Source: an uncultured Christensenella sp. (lineage in GTDB: Bacteria; Bacillota; Clostridia; Christensenellales; Borkfalkiaceae). From it: a stretch of DNA of 64,000 nucleotides. How positions within the stretch are numbered: position 1 is the first letter of the stretch; each line of letters starts with the position of its first letter. The stretch lies in the NCBI GenBank assembly GCA_910585595.1, contig CAJUET010000005.1, positions 62,001 through 126,000 on the forward strand, written 5' to 3'. Made by a program: the position numbers and the translations under genes. The notes below the pieces were generated by a model. That model was not told the DNA's origin, did no database searches, and saw only the letters and a list, made by a program, of their open reading frames with translations. Positions 15,591 through 23,614 of the stretch are shown here, piece by piece.

Positions 15591-16517
15591 ATGAAGATCG
15601 TATTTGCAGGGACGCCCGAATTCGCAGTTCCCTCGCTGTGTGCCTTGCATACGGCGGGATTCGATATTGCGGCGGTTTTGACTCAGCCCGATAAACCGCA
15701 GGGTAGAAAGGGAATTTTGACTCCGTCCGCCGTAAAACAGGCGGCTCTGAAAGCCGGTGTTCCCGTGTTACAGCCGAATAAACTCAAAGATGATTTTTCT
15801 GCATTGAAGGAACTTCGCGCCGATTTAATGGTGACGTGCGCATACGGTCAGATTTTAACACAGAACATTTTGGACTTATTTCCGCTCGGCGTTTGGAACG
15901 TGCACGCGTCACTGCTTCCCGCCTATCGGGGCGCGGCGCCTATTGCGCGCGCCGTTATGGATGGCGAGGACAGAACGGGCGTTACGATTATGAAGACGGA
16001 AGCGGGGCTCGATACGGGGGATATGTTGTTGCAGGAGTCCGTTGCAATCGAAAAAACGGATACCGCGGGAACGCTTGCGACTCGCCTTGCGTCCGTCGGT
16101 GCGGAACTTATCGTAAAGGCGTTGCGGATTATTGAAAGCGGAACGTACAGACTTAAACGGCAAGGCGAAGGCTTCGTCTGTAAAAAAGTCGCCCGCACGC
16201 AAGTCGATTTTACCCGTCCCGCAAACGAGGTGAGCGCGCTCATTCGCGGTCTGTCGCCTTCACCGCTCTCCTTCGGGGTTGTGAACGGTCTTACGCTTAA
16301 CTTTTATACAGCGGAAGCGTTAGAAACGGAAGAGGGAGATCCCGCAGGTACGGTGCTCGTCTCTTCCCCTAAAACGGGCTTTATCGTAAAGTGCGGCAGG
16401 GGCGCCGTGCGTATTTGGCGCTTGCAGCCCGCGGGGGGAAAGGAGATGAGCGATAAAGATTTCTGCAACGGCAGAAAGGTTAGCGAGGGCATGAAGTTTG
16501 ACCAACCCGTTTTATGA
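15591..16517 (+). CDS. fmt: Methionyl-tRNA formyltransferase
   Basis: 308 residues. It transfers formyl from 10-formyl-tetrahydrofolate to Met-tRNAfMet. The N-terminus MKIVFAGTPEFAVPSL, the folate-enzyme signature HASLLPAYRGAAPI and the catalytic Asp region AGLDTGDMLLQ are intact, and the C-terminal OB-like domain includes IRGLSPSPLSFG. GAGGAAT precedes its ATG within the end of def. Its 3' end overlaps the rsmB start by 20 bases. Confidence 0.97.
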   Translation: MKIVFAGTPEFAVPSLCALHTAGFDIAAVLTQPDKPQGRKGILTPSAVKQAALKAGVPVLQPNKLKDDFSALKELRADLMVTCAYGQILTQNILDLFPLGVWNVHASLLPAYRGAAPIARAVMDGEDRTGVTIMKTEAGLDTGDMLLQESVAIEKTDTAGTLATRLASVGAELIVKALRIIESGTYRLKRQGEGFVCKKVARTQVDFTRPANEVSALIRGLSPSPLSFGVVNGLTLNFYTAEALETEEGDPAGTVLVSSPKTGFIVKCGRGAVRIWRLQPAGGKEMSDKDFCNGRKVSEGMKFDQPVL

Positions 16518-17718
16518 CCCTTACAGGGTACTTTCAAAAATTTACGGAGAAGGAGCGCACCTTAAAATCGCGCTTGCCGAAACGGATATCGAGGAGTTGA
16601 ACCGCGCCCGCACCGTTAAAACGGTGTACGGTGTATTGGAACACGACGGGTATTTGTCCTTTTGTATTCGCGCGTGTACGCAAAAGAGCCCAAAGCAGAG
16701 CGTAAGGACGATTCTTAAAATCGCGCTGTATTGGCTTGTCCGGCTCCAAAAACCCAAGTACATGGTGACCGATACGGCGGTCGAACTCTTAAAAAAACTC
16801 GGCAAGGGCGGCATGGCGGGGTTCGTAAATGCGTTTTTAAGAAGTTTCGACCAACATAAAATCGTACTTCCCGAAGGGGACGGGGGGCTTGCGCTGAAAA
16901 GCAACTATCCGCTCTTTGCTGTGAAAAAAATCAAAGCTGAATACGGGGCAAGGGCGGAGAGCATTCTTTTTTCAAAGAGCGCAGGAGTTACCGTTCGATT
17001 TGAGCGAAACGAAGAGCAGTATTTGACTCTTCCGCATAGAGCGACTCCGTTTGAAAAGGTATTCTGTTTTGAACGGTTTACGAGGGACGAGGGCTTCTTT
17101 GCGGGCGACTATACCTTTCAATCGGTGGGTTCGGTAGCGATCGCAAACGCGGTAGAGCCCTGCGAAAAGTTTTTAGACGCGTGCGCCGCTCCCGGCGGTA
17201 AGAGCGTTCTTCTTTCCAAAAAATGCGAAAGCGTAACGGCTTGCGAACTTCACGCGCACCGAGTTGCGCTCATCGAGGCTTATGCGGCGCGCATGGGTGT
17301 TAAAAACGTAACGCCCGTGCAGGCGGATTCTTCCGTGTATCGTGAGGAATGGGGAGGCGCGTTCGACGGGGTCCTGTGCGACGTGCCGTGTTCGGGTTTG
17401 GGAACGCTTTCGGAAAATCCCGATATTGCGCTCAAAGAACAAAACTTTGCGTCCTTGAACGGCGCGCAGAGCGCAATTTTGGAAAACTGCTCCCGCTATG
17501 TAAAAGAGGGCGGACATCTGTACTATTCGACCTGCTCTCTTTTGGAAGAAGAGAACGATCGGATCGTAGATAAGTTTTTAAAGGCGCACGAAGAGTTCGC
17601 AGCGGAAGAAATTCAAAGTCCGCTTGATTTTATGAAAAAGAAATACGGGGTACAGTTCTTACCCGATACGGCGTTCGGCGTAGGTTTTTACGTTTGCAAG
17701 ATGAGGAAAATCAAATGA
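16498..17718 (+). CDS. rsmB: 16S rRNA m5C967 methyltransferase RsmB
   Basis: 406 residues, somewhat shorter than the usual 430-450. It methylates C967 of 16S rRNA with S-adenosylmethionine. The first 130 residues form the NusB-like domain. The methyltransferase half shows the SAM motif DACAAPGGKSVLLSK, motif IV CDVPCSGLGTLSENPDI with the release Cys, and motif VI YYSTCSLLEEEND with the catalytic Cys. Start TTG 16498 is used because GAGGG lies eight bases before it and no in-frame ATG occurs nearby; this overlaps fmt by 20 bases, consistent with translational coupling. Confidence 0.92.
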   Translation: MTNPFYDPYRVLSKIYGEGAHLKIALAETDIEELNRARTVKTVYGVLEHDGYLSFCIRACTQKSPKQSVRTILKIALYWLVRLQKPKYMVTDTAVELLKKLGKGGMAGFVNAFLRSFDQHKIVLPEGDGGLALKSNYPLFAVKKIKAEYGARAESILFSKSAGVTVRFERNEEQYLTLPHRATPFEKVFCFERFTRDEGFFAGDYTFQSVGSVAIANAVEPCEKFLDACAAPGGKSVLLSKKCESVTACELHAHRVALIEAYAARMGVKNVTPVQADSSVYREEWGGAFDGVLCDVPCSGLGTLSENPDIALKEQNFASLNGAQSAILENCSRYVKEGGHLYYSTCSLLEEENDRIVDKFLKAHEEFAAEEIQSPLDFMKKKYGVQFLPDTAFGVGFYVCKMRKIK

Positions 17719-18773
17719 AAGGCGTACTTCAGGATTATAATTTAGCCGAGCTCGAAGAGTTGGCGCTTGAATACGGCGAAAAAAAGTACCGCGCCAAACA
17801 GCTCTTCGAAGGGCTTATGCAGGGTAAGCGGATCAGCGATATTCCCGTTTCCGCCGCTCTGCGGGAAAAGATTCTGGAGCGGTTTGAGGACGAACCCGTT
17901 AAAATACGCGAAACTTTCGTTTCGCGGGATGACGGCACGAAAAAGTTCTTATTCGAACTTGCAGACGGTAATCTTATAGAGGGCGTGTTTATGCGCTATA
18001 AGTACGGCAACACGCAGTGTGTGTCCACACAGGTCGGTTGCCGCATGGGTTGCAAGTTTTGCGCGTCCGCACTCGGCGGCTTGGTGCGTAATCTATCCGC
18101 CGGCGAAATTCTCTCTCAGATTCTCGCCGTCAACCGTTCGGAGGGCGGAACGCTGAAAGACCGCGCCGTTACAAATGTCGTCCTAATGGGGAGCGGCGAG
18201 CCGTTCGATAATTACGAAAACGTCATTCGATTTATAAAAAACGTTTCATCGGAGGGAGGTATCTGTATTTCGCCCCGCAACATAAGTCTTTCCACCTGCG
18301 GGCTTGTTCCCCAAATGAAAAAATTTGCCGAAGAGGGTTTACCCGTCAATCTGACGATTTCGTTGCACGCGTCGTCCGACGAGGAGCGCAGGCGCACGAT
18401 GCCCGTTGCAAACGCCTATTCGATTCCGGAAATAATGGACGCCTGCGCCTATTATTTTAAAAAGACGGGAAGAAGATATATTTTCGAATATACGCTGATC
18501 GCGGGCGAAAACTGCGACAAAGAACACGCCGAAGCGCTTGCAAGGCTTGTCAAGGGCAAGCCCTGCCATGTAAATCTGATACGCTTGAACGAGGTGAAGG
18601 AGCGGTCGCTCACGGCGGCGGACGAAAAGGCGGCGTACCGTTTTTTGGGAATTTTGGAGAAGAGCGGCGTTTCCGCGACCCTCCGCCGAAGCCTCGGCTC
18701 GGATATCGGAGGCGCGTGCGGGCAGCTGAGAGTTGCTTATTTGAAGGATAAGGAGAACAACGATGAAGATTAA
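17715..18773 (+). CDS. rlmN: 23S rRNA A2503 / tRNA A37 methyltransferase RlmN
   Basis: 352 residues. Radical-SAM enzyme making 2-methyladenosine in 23S rRNA and some tRNAs. The 4Fe-4S triad is CRMGCKFC at about residues 109-116, followed by LGGLVRNLSAGEI. The SAM-binding segment VLMGSGEPFDNYENV and the late Cys near GGACGQL (which forms the covalent intermediate) are present. The ATG at 17715 overlaps the rsmB stop by four bases (ATGA). In Bacillus prpC-prkC-rsgA would follow; here rpe follows instead, overlapping by 11 bases. Confidence 0.96.
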   Translation: MKGVLQDYNLAELEELALEYGEKKYRAKQLFEGLMQGKRISDIPVSAALREKILERFEDEPVKIRETFVSRDDGTKKFLFELADGNLIEGVFMRYKYGNTQCVSTQVGCRMGCKFCASALGGLVRNLSAGEILSQILAVNRSEGGTLKDRAVTNVVLMGSGEPFDNYENVIRFIKNVSSEGGICISPRNISLSTCGLVPQMKKFAEEGLPVNLTISLHASSDEERRRTMPVANAYSIPEIMDACAYYFKKTGRRYIFEYTLIAGENCDKEHAEALARLVKGKPCHVNLIRLNEVKERSLTAADEKAAYRFLGILEKSGVSATLRRSLGSDIGGACGQLRVAYLKDKENNDED

Positions 18774-19416
18774 AATTGCACCCTCGATTCTGGCAAGCGA
18801 TTTTGCAAAGGCGGGGGAAACGGTCGAAAAACTCGAAAAATGCGGTGCAGATTACGTTCACTGCGACGTGATGGACGGTAGCTTTGTTCCGCCTATTACC
18901 TTCGGGCATCAAATGGTGTCGTCGATCCGTCCGCATACGAAGCTTCCCTTGGACTGCCATCTGATGGTTTTACATCCCGAAACGCACTTTGAGGAATTCC
19001 GAAAAGCGGGGGCGGACATCGTGACCGTGCACGTTGAGGCGTGCAAAAATAACCTGATCGATAACCTGCGGAAAATCAAATCGCTCGGTATGAAGTGCGG
19101 GGCGGTCGTCAATCCCGATACGCCGATCGAAAAACTTTTCGATTGCGTTCCGCTTGCCGATATGCTCCTCGTCATGAGCGTTTTCCCCGGATATGGCGGA
19201 CAAAAGTTTATAGAAGAAACGCTTCCGCGTCTTGAAACGCTTCGCTTGTTTTGCGAAAAAAACGGGTATCCCGATAAGGATATCGAAGTGGACGGAGGGG
19301 TGACGGAAGAGAATATCGATTCCGTTTTACACGCGGGCGCAAATGTGATCGTTGCGGGGAGCACGGTGTTTCGCGCCGCCGATATGGCAAAAACGATAGG
19401 AAGGCTTCGGGGTTGA
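18763..19416 (+). CDS. rpe: Ribulose-phosphate 3-epimerase
   Basis: 217 residues, a normal Rpe TIM barrel that interconverts ribulose 5-phosphate and xylulose 5-phosphate in the pentose phosphate pathway. Family signatures are IAPSILASDFAKAGE, HCDVMDGSFVPPITFG (metal-binding His and catalytic Asp), LDCHLMV, MSVFPGYGGQKF and the catalytic-Asp strand DIEVDGGVTEENI. AAGGAGAACAAC precedes its ATG inside the end of rlmN, so the two are tightly coupled. Confidence 0.97.
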   Translation: MKIKIAPSILASDFAKAGETVEKLEKCGADYVHCDVMDGSFVPPITFGHQMVSSIRPHTKLPLDCHLMVLHPETHFEEFRKAGADIVTVHVEACKNNLIDNLRKIKSLGMKCGAVVNPDTPIEKLFDCVPLADMLLVMSVFPGYGGQKFIEETLPRLETLRLFCEKNGYPDKDIEVDGGVTEENIDSVLHAGANVIVAGSTVFRAADMAKTIGRLRG

Positions 19417-20021
19417 AAGCGATTATTTTACTCAACGGCGAACCGTACGAAAAGAATATCGACGCTTCGGATGCGTATGTATACTGTTGCGACGGCGCAT
19501 ATGCTTGGGCAAAGGGAAGAGTGAAAATTGACGAAACGCTCGGTGACTTCGACTCTTTGGACGAGGTACCGACTCCTGCGCCCAAGGAAGTCTTTCCTTC
19601 CGAAAAGAATTATACGGACGGTGAAATCGCGTTGCTTCGTGCGATCGATGCTGGCTATTCCGAAATCGAAATTTACGGCGGCGGAGGCAAACGGGAAGAT
19701 CACTTTATCGGAAATCTTCATCTTTTATACAGGGCTTGCGAAAGAGGGGTAAAGGCGGTTCTCGTAACAAACTATGCAAAATTATTTGCGTCGGAAGGAC
19801 GAATCGAATTAAACGGTGAAAAAGGGAAAACCGTTTCGGTCGCACCTTTCGGGGGAGACGCGCATATTATAGATTGTGACGGATTCTATTACCGAATGCC
19901 GGAAACGTTTTATTACGGTTCCACGCGCGGAATTTCCAACGTGGTAGTTGCGGATAAGGCGACGTTTTCGACGAAAGGGAAGGTTTTGGTATTCGTTAAC
20001 AATGAGGAGGTACGCGCTTGA
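19413..20021 (+). CDS. thiN: Thiamine pyrophosphokinase
   Basis: 202 residues. It makes thiamine diphosphate from thiamine and ATP. Motifs of the ThiN family are seen: CDGAYAWA near residue 28, LGDFDSLD at about 48, YTDGEIALLRAI, and the nucleotide-binding GGGGKREDHFIGNLHLL. The TTG at 19413 overlaps the rpe stop by four bases (TTGA), and no nearby ATG gives the conserved N-terminus. rpe-thiN is the Bacillus order, with rsgA missing upstream. Confidence 0.92.
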   Translation: MKAIILLNGEPYEKNIDASDAYVYCCDGAYAWAKGRVKIDETLGDFDSLDEVPTPAPKEVFPSEKNYTDGEIALLRAIDAGYSEIEIYGGGGKREDHFIGNLHLLYRACERGVKAVLVTNYAKLFASEGRIELNGEKGKTVSVAPFGGDAHIIDCDGFYYRMPETFYYGSTRGISNVVVADKATFSTKGKVLVFVNNEEVRA

Positions 20022-20082
20022 TCATCTGTATTCGTCCGCCCTTTTTCGTCAGAAAGGTATTAAGAATTTTTTACAGAAGCAA

Positions 20083-21000
20083 ATGAGATACTGCGATTTA
20101 CATTCCGATACGCTCACGGCGGAAGGAGAAAAACAAATCACAAAGAGGCGGCTCGAAATGGGCGGCTGCACTTTGCAATGCTTCGCCGCCTTTGTTTCCG
20201 CGCGTGAGAACAGATTCCGGCAGGCGGCTTCGCTTGCTGATTCTTTTTACGAACTTTGCGAAAGGGAAAAAATAAAGCCCGTAACAAGATCGGACGAAAT
20301 AAGTTCGGGCGTGAATGCGCTCCTAACCGTCGAGGACGGGGGCGCGATCGAAGGATCTTTGGAAAAGCTCGTCTGCTTGTACGAACGCGGGGTCAGAATG
20401 ATGACCTTGACTTGGAACTATGAGAACGAAATCGGCTATCCCGCATTTTTCGATTACGAAGGACTTCTCAAGGGGGAACGTTCTTTTGCGGACAGAGAAG
20501 AAAAGCGGGGATTAAAGCCATTCGGTTTTCAGTGTGTGGAAAAAATGAACGAACTCGGCATGATGATCGATGTTTCGCACGGTAGCGACAGGCTTGTAAA
20601 AGACGTTGCCGCTTCATCGAAAAAGCCCTTTGTCGCAAGTCATTCGGGGGCGCGTTCGGCGCTCGATTGCGCAAGGAATTTAACCGATGAGGGCATTCGT
20701 CTGATAGGAAAAAGCGGCGGCGTTGTCGGATTGTATTTCTGCGCGGATTTTCTTTCGCCCGATTTGTCCGAAGAGGGGCAAAGAGAAGCGCTTCTTTGTC
20801 ATGCAAGGGCGATCGTGAATGCGGGCGGAGAGGACTGCCTTGCGATCGGAAGCGATTTTGACGGAATTCCGCAGAATCCGTATCTCAAAAATCCATCCGT
20901 CATGCCCGATTTTTTGGAACGGCTTTCAAAGGAATTCGGGCGGGAAAGAGCGGAAAAGTTCGCTTTCAAAAACTTTTTAAGAGTGTTTTCCGGAATATGA
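20083..21000 (+). CDS. Membrane dipeptidase-like metallopeptidase (family M19)
   Basis: 305 residues from ATG 20083, chosen because the protein then opens MRYCDLHSDTLT with the family's metal-binding HxD at the N-terminus; longer in-frame starts (ATG 20002) would overlap thiN and add unrelated sequence. M19 enzymes are binuclear zinc hydrolases that split dipeptides, often D-amino-acid containing. Further ligand regions visible are LLTVEDGGAIEG (bridging Glu), MIDVSHGSD (His), VASHSGARS (His) and LAIGSDFDGIP (Asp). There is no signal peptide, so it should work in the cytoplasm. It occupies the place where Bacillus has spoVM, between thiN and rpmB. Confidence 0.9.
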   Translation: MRYCDLHSDTLTAEGEKQITKRRLEMGGCTLQCFAAFVSARENRFRQAASLADSFYELCEREKIKPVTRSDEISSGVNALLTVEDGGAIEGSLEKLVCLYERGVRMMTLTWNYENEIGYPAFFDYEGLLKGERSFADREEKRGLKPFGFQCVEKMNELGMMIDVSHGSDRLVKDVAASSKKPFVASHSGARSALDCARNLTDEGIRLIGKSGGVVGLYFCADFLSPDLSEEGQREALLCHARAIVNAGGEDCLAIGSDFDGIPQNPYLKNPSVMPDFLERLSKEFGRERAEKFAFKNFLRVFSGI

Positions 21001-21034
21001 AAAACCGCCCGCTTATACATAAGCGGGCGGTTTT
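21001..21034. terminator. Bidirectional terminator between the M19 gene and rpmB
   Basis: AAAACCGCCCGCTTAT and ATAAGCGGGCGGTTTT form a long perfect stem with A and T flanks, serving converging transcripts. Confidence 0.9.
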
Positions 21035-21044
21035 ATAAACAAAC

Positions 21045-21233
21045 TTATACTCTTTCTACTTTATCGCTTTTCAGGCATCTTGCGCAGACGTAATCGTTGA
21101 CCGCTTTTCCGTCTTTTTTGTAAGTTACCTTTTGAACATTTACCTGAAACGTTCTCTTCGTTTTGCGATGGGAGTGGGAAACGTTATTGCCCGCCACCTG
21201 CCCTTTACCGCATACGCTGCATACTCTCGACAT
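21045..21233 (-). CDS. rpmB: 50S ribosomal protein L28
   Basis: 62 residues, a Gram-positive L28. The start is MSRVCSVCGKGQVAGNNVSH; GGAGGTG sits just upstream on the reverse strand, and a ten-residue extension from an upstream in-frame ATG is rejected. The N-terminal CxxC and the later CARC pair together form the zinc-binding four-Cys type of L28. Basic SHRKTKRTFQVN follows. As in Bacillus it is reversed relative to thiN and yloU. Confidence 0.96.
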   Translation of the reverse strand: MSRVCSVCGKGQVAGNNVSHSHRKTKRTFQVNVQKVTYKKDGKAVNDYVCARCLKSDKVERV

Positions 21234-21305
21234 ATTGTTCACCTCCGCAGGAAATAATCTCAATTTCTCGCGCCCAAAAAACCGTTGCGCTACTCAACGA
21301 AAATA

Positions 21306-21334
21306 TGATACCATTTCGGTGAAAAAAAAGCAAT
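21306..21334 (-). promoter_or_regulatory. Promoter of rpmB
   Basis: On the reverse strand TTGCTT (21334-21329), 17-bp spacer, TATCAT (21311-21306), about 70 bases before the rpmB start. Confidence 0.6.
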
Positions 21335-21394
21335 TAAAAAAGCGGGTATTATTGCTATTTTTTTATAAAATTCTCATTTTTTTTCAAATTTCGC

Positions 21395-21423
21395 TTGCAA
21401 AAACTTTGCATATAGGGTAAAAT
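21395..21423 (+). promoter_or_regulatory. Promoter of the yloU-yloV pair
   Basis: TTGCAA (21395-21400), 17-bp spacer, TAAAAT (21418-21423), divergent from the rpmB promoter. Confidence 0.7.
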
Positions 21424-21451
21424 ATAGAATAGATAATTAGGGGAGCTATAT

Positions 21452-21802
21452 ATGTCGGTCAGTACGAGTAACGCAAACGGAAAATTTTCGATCTCCGACC
21501 TTGCAATCGCAAAGGTCGCGTCTCAGGCTGCGGTGGAAAGCTACGGCATCGTAGATACCGTTTCGCACCGTTTTACCGACGCGCTCGCCGAGTTACTCAA
21601 ACGTGACGCGGGAGGAAAGGGCGTAAAAATTACTACGTCCGGAAACCGAATTTTCATCGACGTGTACGTTCTTATTAAATACGGCGTGTCGATCGAAGCT
21701 GTTGCCGAAGCCTTAAAGGAATCGGTCAAGTATAAGGTGGAGCACTTTACGGGCATGATCGTAGATACCGTAAACGTGAACATCGTCGGTTTAAAACCTT
21801 AA
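21452..21802 (+). CDS. yloU: Asp23/Gls24 family protein YloU
   Basis: 116 residues of the Asp23/Gls24 envelope-stress family, a small soluble alpha/beta protein. Typical features are ISDLAIAKVASQAAVESYGIVD near the N-terminus, IFIDVYVLIKYGVSIEAVAEALKESVKYKVEHFTG and the final VDTVNVNIVGLK. AGGGGAGC lies before its ATG. It always pairs with the downstream DAK-type kinase, as here 48 bases later; family knowledge suggests a role in or near fatty-acid kinase function, not proven. Confidence 0.93.
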   Translation: MSVSTSNANGKFSISDLAIAKVASQAAVESYGIVDTVSHRFTDALAELLKRDAGGKGVKITTSGNRIFIDVYVLIKYGVSIEAVAEALKESVKYKVEHFTGMIVDTVNVNIVGLKP

Positions 21803-21850
21803 CTCATGCCTCTGCGTTCCGAATATTCAATATAATATCAGGAGCATTCC

Positions 21851-23515
21851 ATGCAAAAAACGATAAATTGCGCGCTTTTCCGCAAAATGGTTTTGGTCGG
21901 CGCGAAAATGCTTGATAACAATCGGGCGAAAGTCGATTCGCTCAATGTCTTTCCCGTTCCCGACGGCGATACGGGAACGAATATGTCACTCACCATTCAA
22001 TCGGCGGTCAAAGAACTTTCGACCTGCTCGAACAACGGTTTTCCCGATGTGTGCGATTGCGTTTCCAAGGGCGCGTTAAAGGGGGCAAGAGGCAATTCGG
22101 GCGTAATTTTGTCCCAGATTTTCAGAGGAATCTGTTCTGTTTTGCGCGAAAATAAGCAAGACAGCATTGATACCAAAACGTTTGCGAAGGCGCTTGAAGC
22201 GGGCACGAAAGTCGCCTATAACGCCGTTTCCATTCCGAAAGAAGGCACGATCCTCACGGTCGTTCGTATGATGAGCGAATACGCCGTGAAGATTGCGGGC
22301 AGAAACAAAGATTTCGAAACTTTTATTCCCGCGATCATCGAAGAGGGAGACAGGGCGCTTGCCATGACTCCCGATCTTCTTCCCGTTTTGAAAAAGGCGG
22401 GCGTGGTTGATTCGGGCGGCGTGGGACTTATGACGATCATCCGCGGATTCCAGGCGGCGCTTATGGGGGACGAGATCGTCTCCGAGGTTCAGACGGAAGC
22501 CGCAAATTCCGTAAGTTCACCCGAATTCGGCGATAATTCCGATATTGTCAATATGGATTTGGGTGAAATTCAGTTCGCTTATTGCACCGAATTTTTTATT
22601 ATCAATCTCAAAAAGAGCACGACGCTTGCCGATATCGATAAACTTCGCGAAAATCTTATGGGGATCGGCGACAGCGTTATTTGCATCGGCGATCTTGAAA
22701 TGGTCAAGGTGCACGTTCATACGAACTGCCCCGGAATTGCGCTTACCTATGCGTTGGAGCTCGGCGAGCTCGACCGTCCCAAAATCGAAAATATGCTCGA
22801 ACAGAACCGTGCGCTCAAAGCAAAACGCGAGGCGGAAAAGAAGGAACAGGGTATGCTTGCCGTGTGTGCGGGCGACGGAATCGAAGAGATTTTCAAGGAT
22901 TTGTTTGTGGACCGCGTTATCAAGGGCGGGCAGACGATGAATCCTTCCGCTTCGGATATTGCAACCGCGGTGCAGAAGATCAACGCCGAGCACGTTTTTG
23001 TATTCCCGAACAATAAAAACATCATTCTTGCGGCGGAACAGGCGCGCGCGCTGGTGGAAAACCGCACGATCCACGTTATTCCCACAAAAAATATTCCGCA
23101 GGGTTTTGCGGCTGCGCTTGCATTCAGTCCCGAAGCGAGCGTGGAAGAAAACAAGACGAATATGATCCATGCGCTTGACAACGTGAAGTCAGGTCAGGTG
23201 ACTCACGCGGTGCGCACGACGAGCGTGAACGGTTTTAAAATCAACGAGGGCGATATTATCGGTCTCGACGATAAAAAAATTCTTGCAAAGAGCGACAAGG
23301 ACAAGAAGGACAACGTCGGCGAAGCGGTTCTCAAACTTATTGAAAAGCTCAAAGAGGACTATCACGAGGTCATCACGCTGTACTACGGCGACGGCGTGAA
23401 GGAAGAGGACGCGATGGCGCTTACCGAGAAGGTTCAGGAGGCGTTTTCCGAGTGCGACGTCGACTGTCATTACGGTGGACAGCCCGTGTATTATTATCTG
23501 CTTTCTTTGGAATAA
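21851..23515 (+). CDS. fakA: Fatty acid kinase subunit FakA / YloV (DAK domain)
   Basis: 554 residues, normal for FakA, the ATP-binding subunit that phosphorylates fatty acids carried by a DegV-type FakB protein. The DhaL-like N-terminal domain begins INCALFRKMVLVGAKML and holds the Asp triad in FPVPDGDTGTNMSLT, then GARGNSGVILSQIFRG. A middle domain (about 200-350) and a DegV-related C-terminal part (LYYGDGVKEEDA, CDVDCHYGGQPVYYYLLSLE) follow. A DegV protein that could serve as FakB is encoded at 43515. AGGAGC precedes the ATG. Confidence 0.94.
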   Translation: MQKTINCALFRKMVLVGAKMLDNNRAKVDSLNVFPVPDGDTGTNMSLTIQSAVKELSTCSNNGFPDVCDCVSKGALKGARGNSGVILSQIFRGICSVLRENKQDSIDTKTFAKALEAGTKVAYNAVSIPKEGTILTVVRMMSEYAVKIAGRNKDFETFIPAIIEEGDRALAMTPDLLPVLKKAGVVDSGGVGLMTIIRGFQAALMGDEIVSEVQTEAANSVSSPEFGDNSDIVNMDLGEIQFAYCTEFFIINLKKSTTLADIDKLRENLMGIGDSVICIGDLEMVKVHVHTNCPGIALTYALELGELDRPKIENMLEQNRALKAKREAEKKEQGMLAVCAGDGIEEIFKDLFVDRVIKGGQTMNPSASDIATAVQKINAEHVFVFPNNKNIILAAEQARALVENRTIHVIPTKNIPQGFAAALAFSPEASVEENKTNMIHALDNVKSGQVTHAVRTTSVNGFKINEGDIIGLDDKKILAKSDKDKKDNVGEAVLKLIEKLKEDYHEVITLYYGDGVKEEDAMALTEKVQEAFSECDVDCHYGGQPVYYYLLSLE

Positions 23516-23525
23516 TGCAGCGATC

Positions 23526-23553
23526 AAGAGCGGGGGGAGACCGCTCTTTTTTT
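23526..23553 (+). terminator. Terminator after fakA
   Basis: AGAGCGG and CCGCTCT pair around a purine-rich loop and are followed by seven T. Confidence 0.85.
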
Positions 23554-23575
23554 GTGCGGAAAAAGTTTAAAGATT

Positions 23576-23614
23576 TATAATAAATTGAATATTTTTTTGT
23601 GACAATCAAGAAAA
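23576..23614 (+). promoter_or_regulatory. -10 box and leader of recG
   Basis: TATAAT at 23576-23581 without a clear -35. The A/T-rich leader before ATG 23615 contains no recognisable Shine-Dalgarno sequence. Confidence 0.4.
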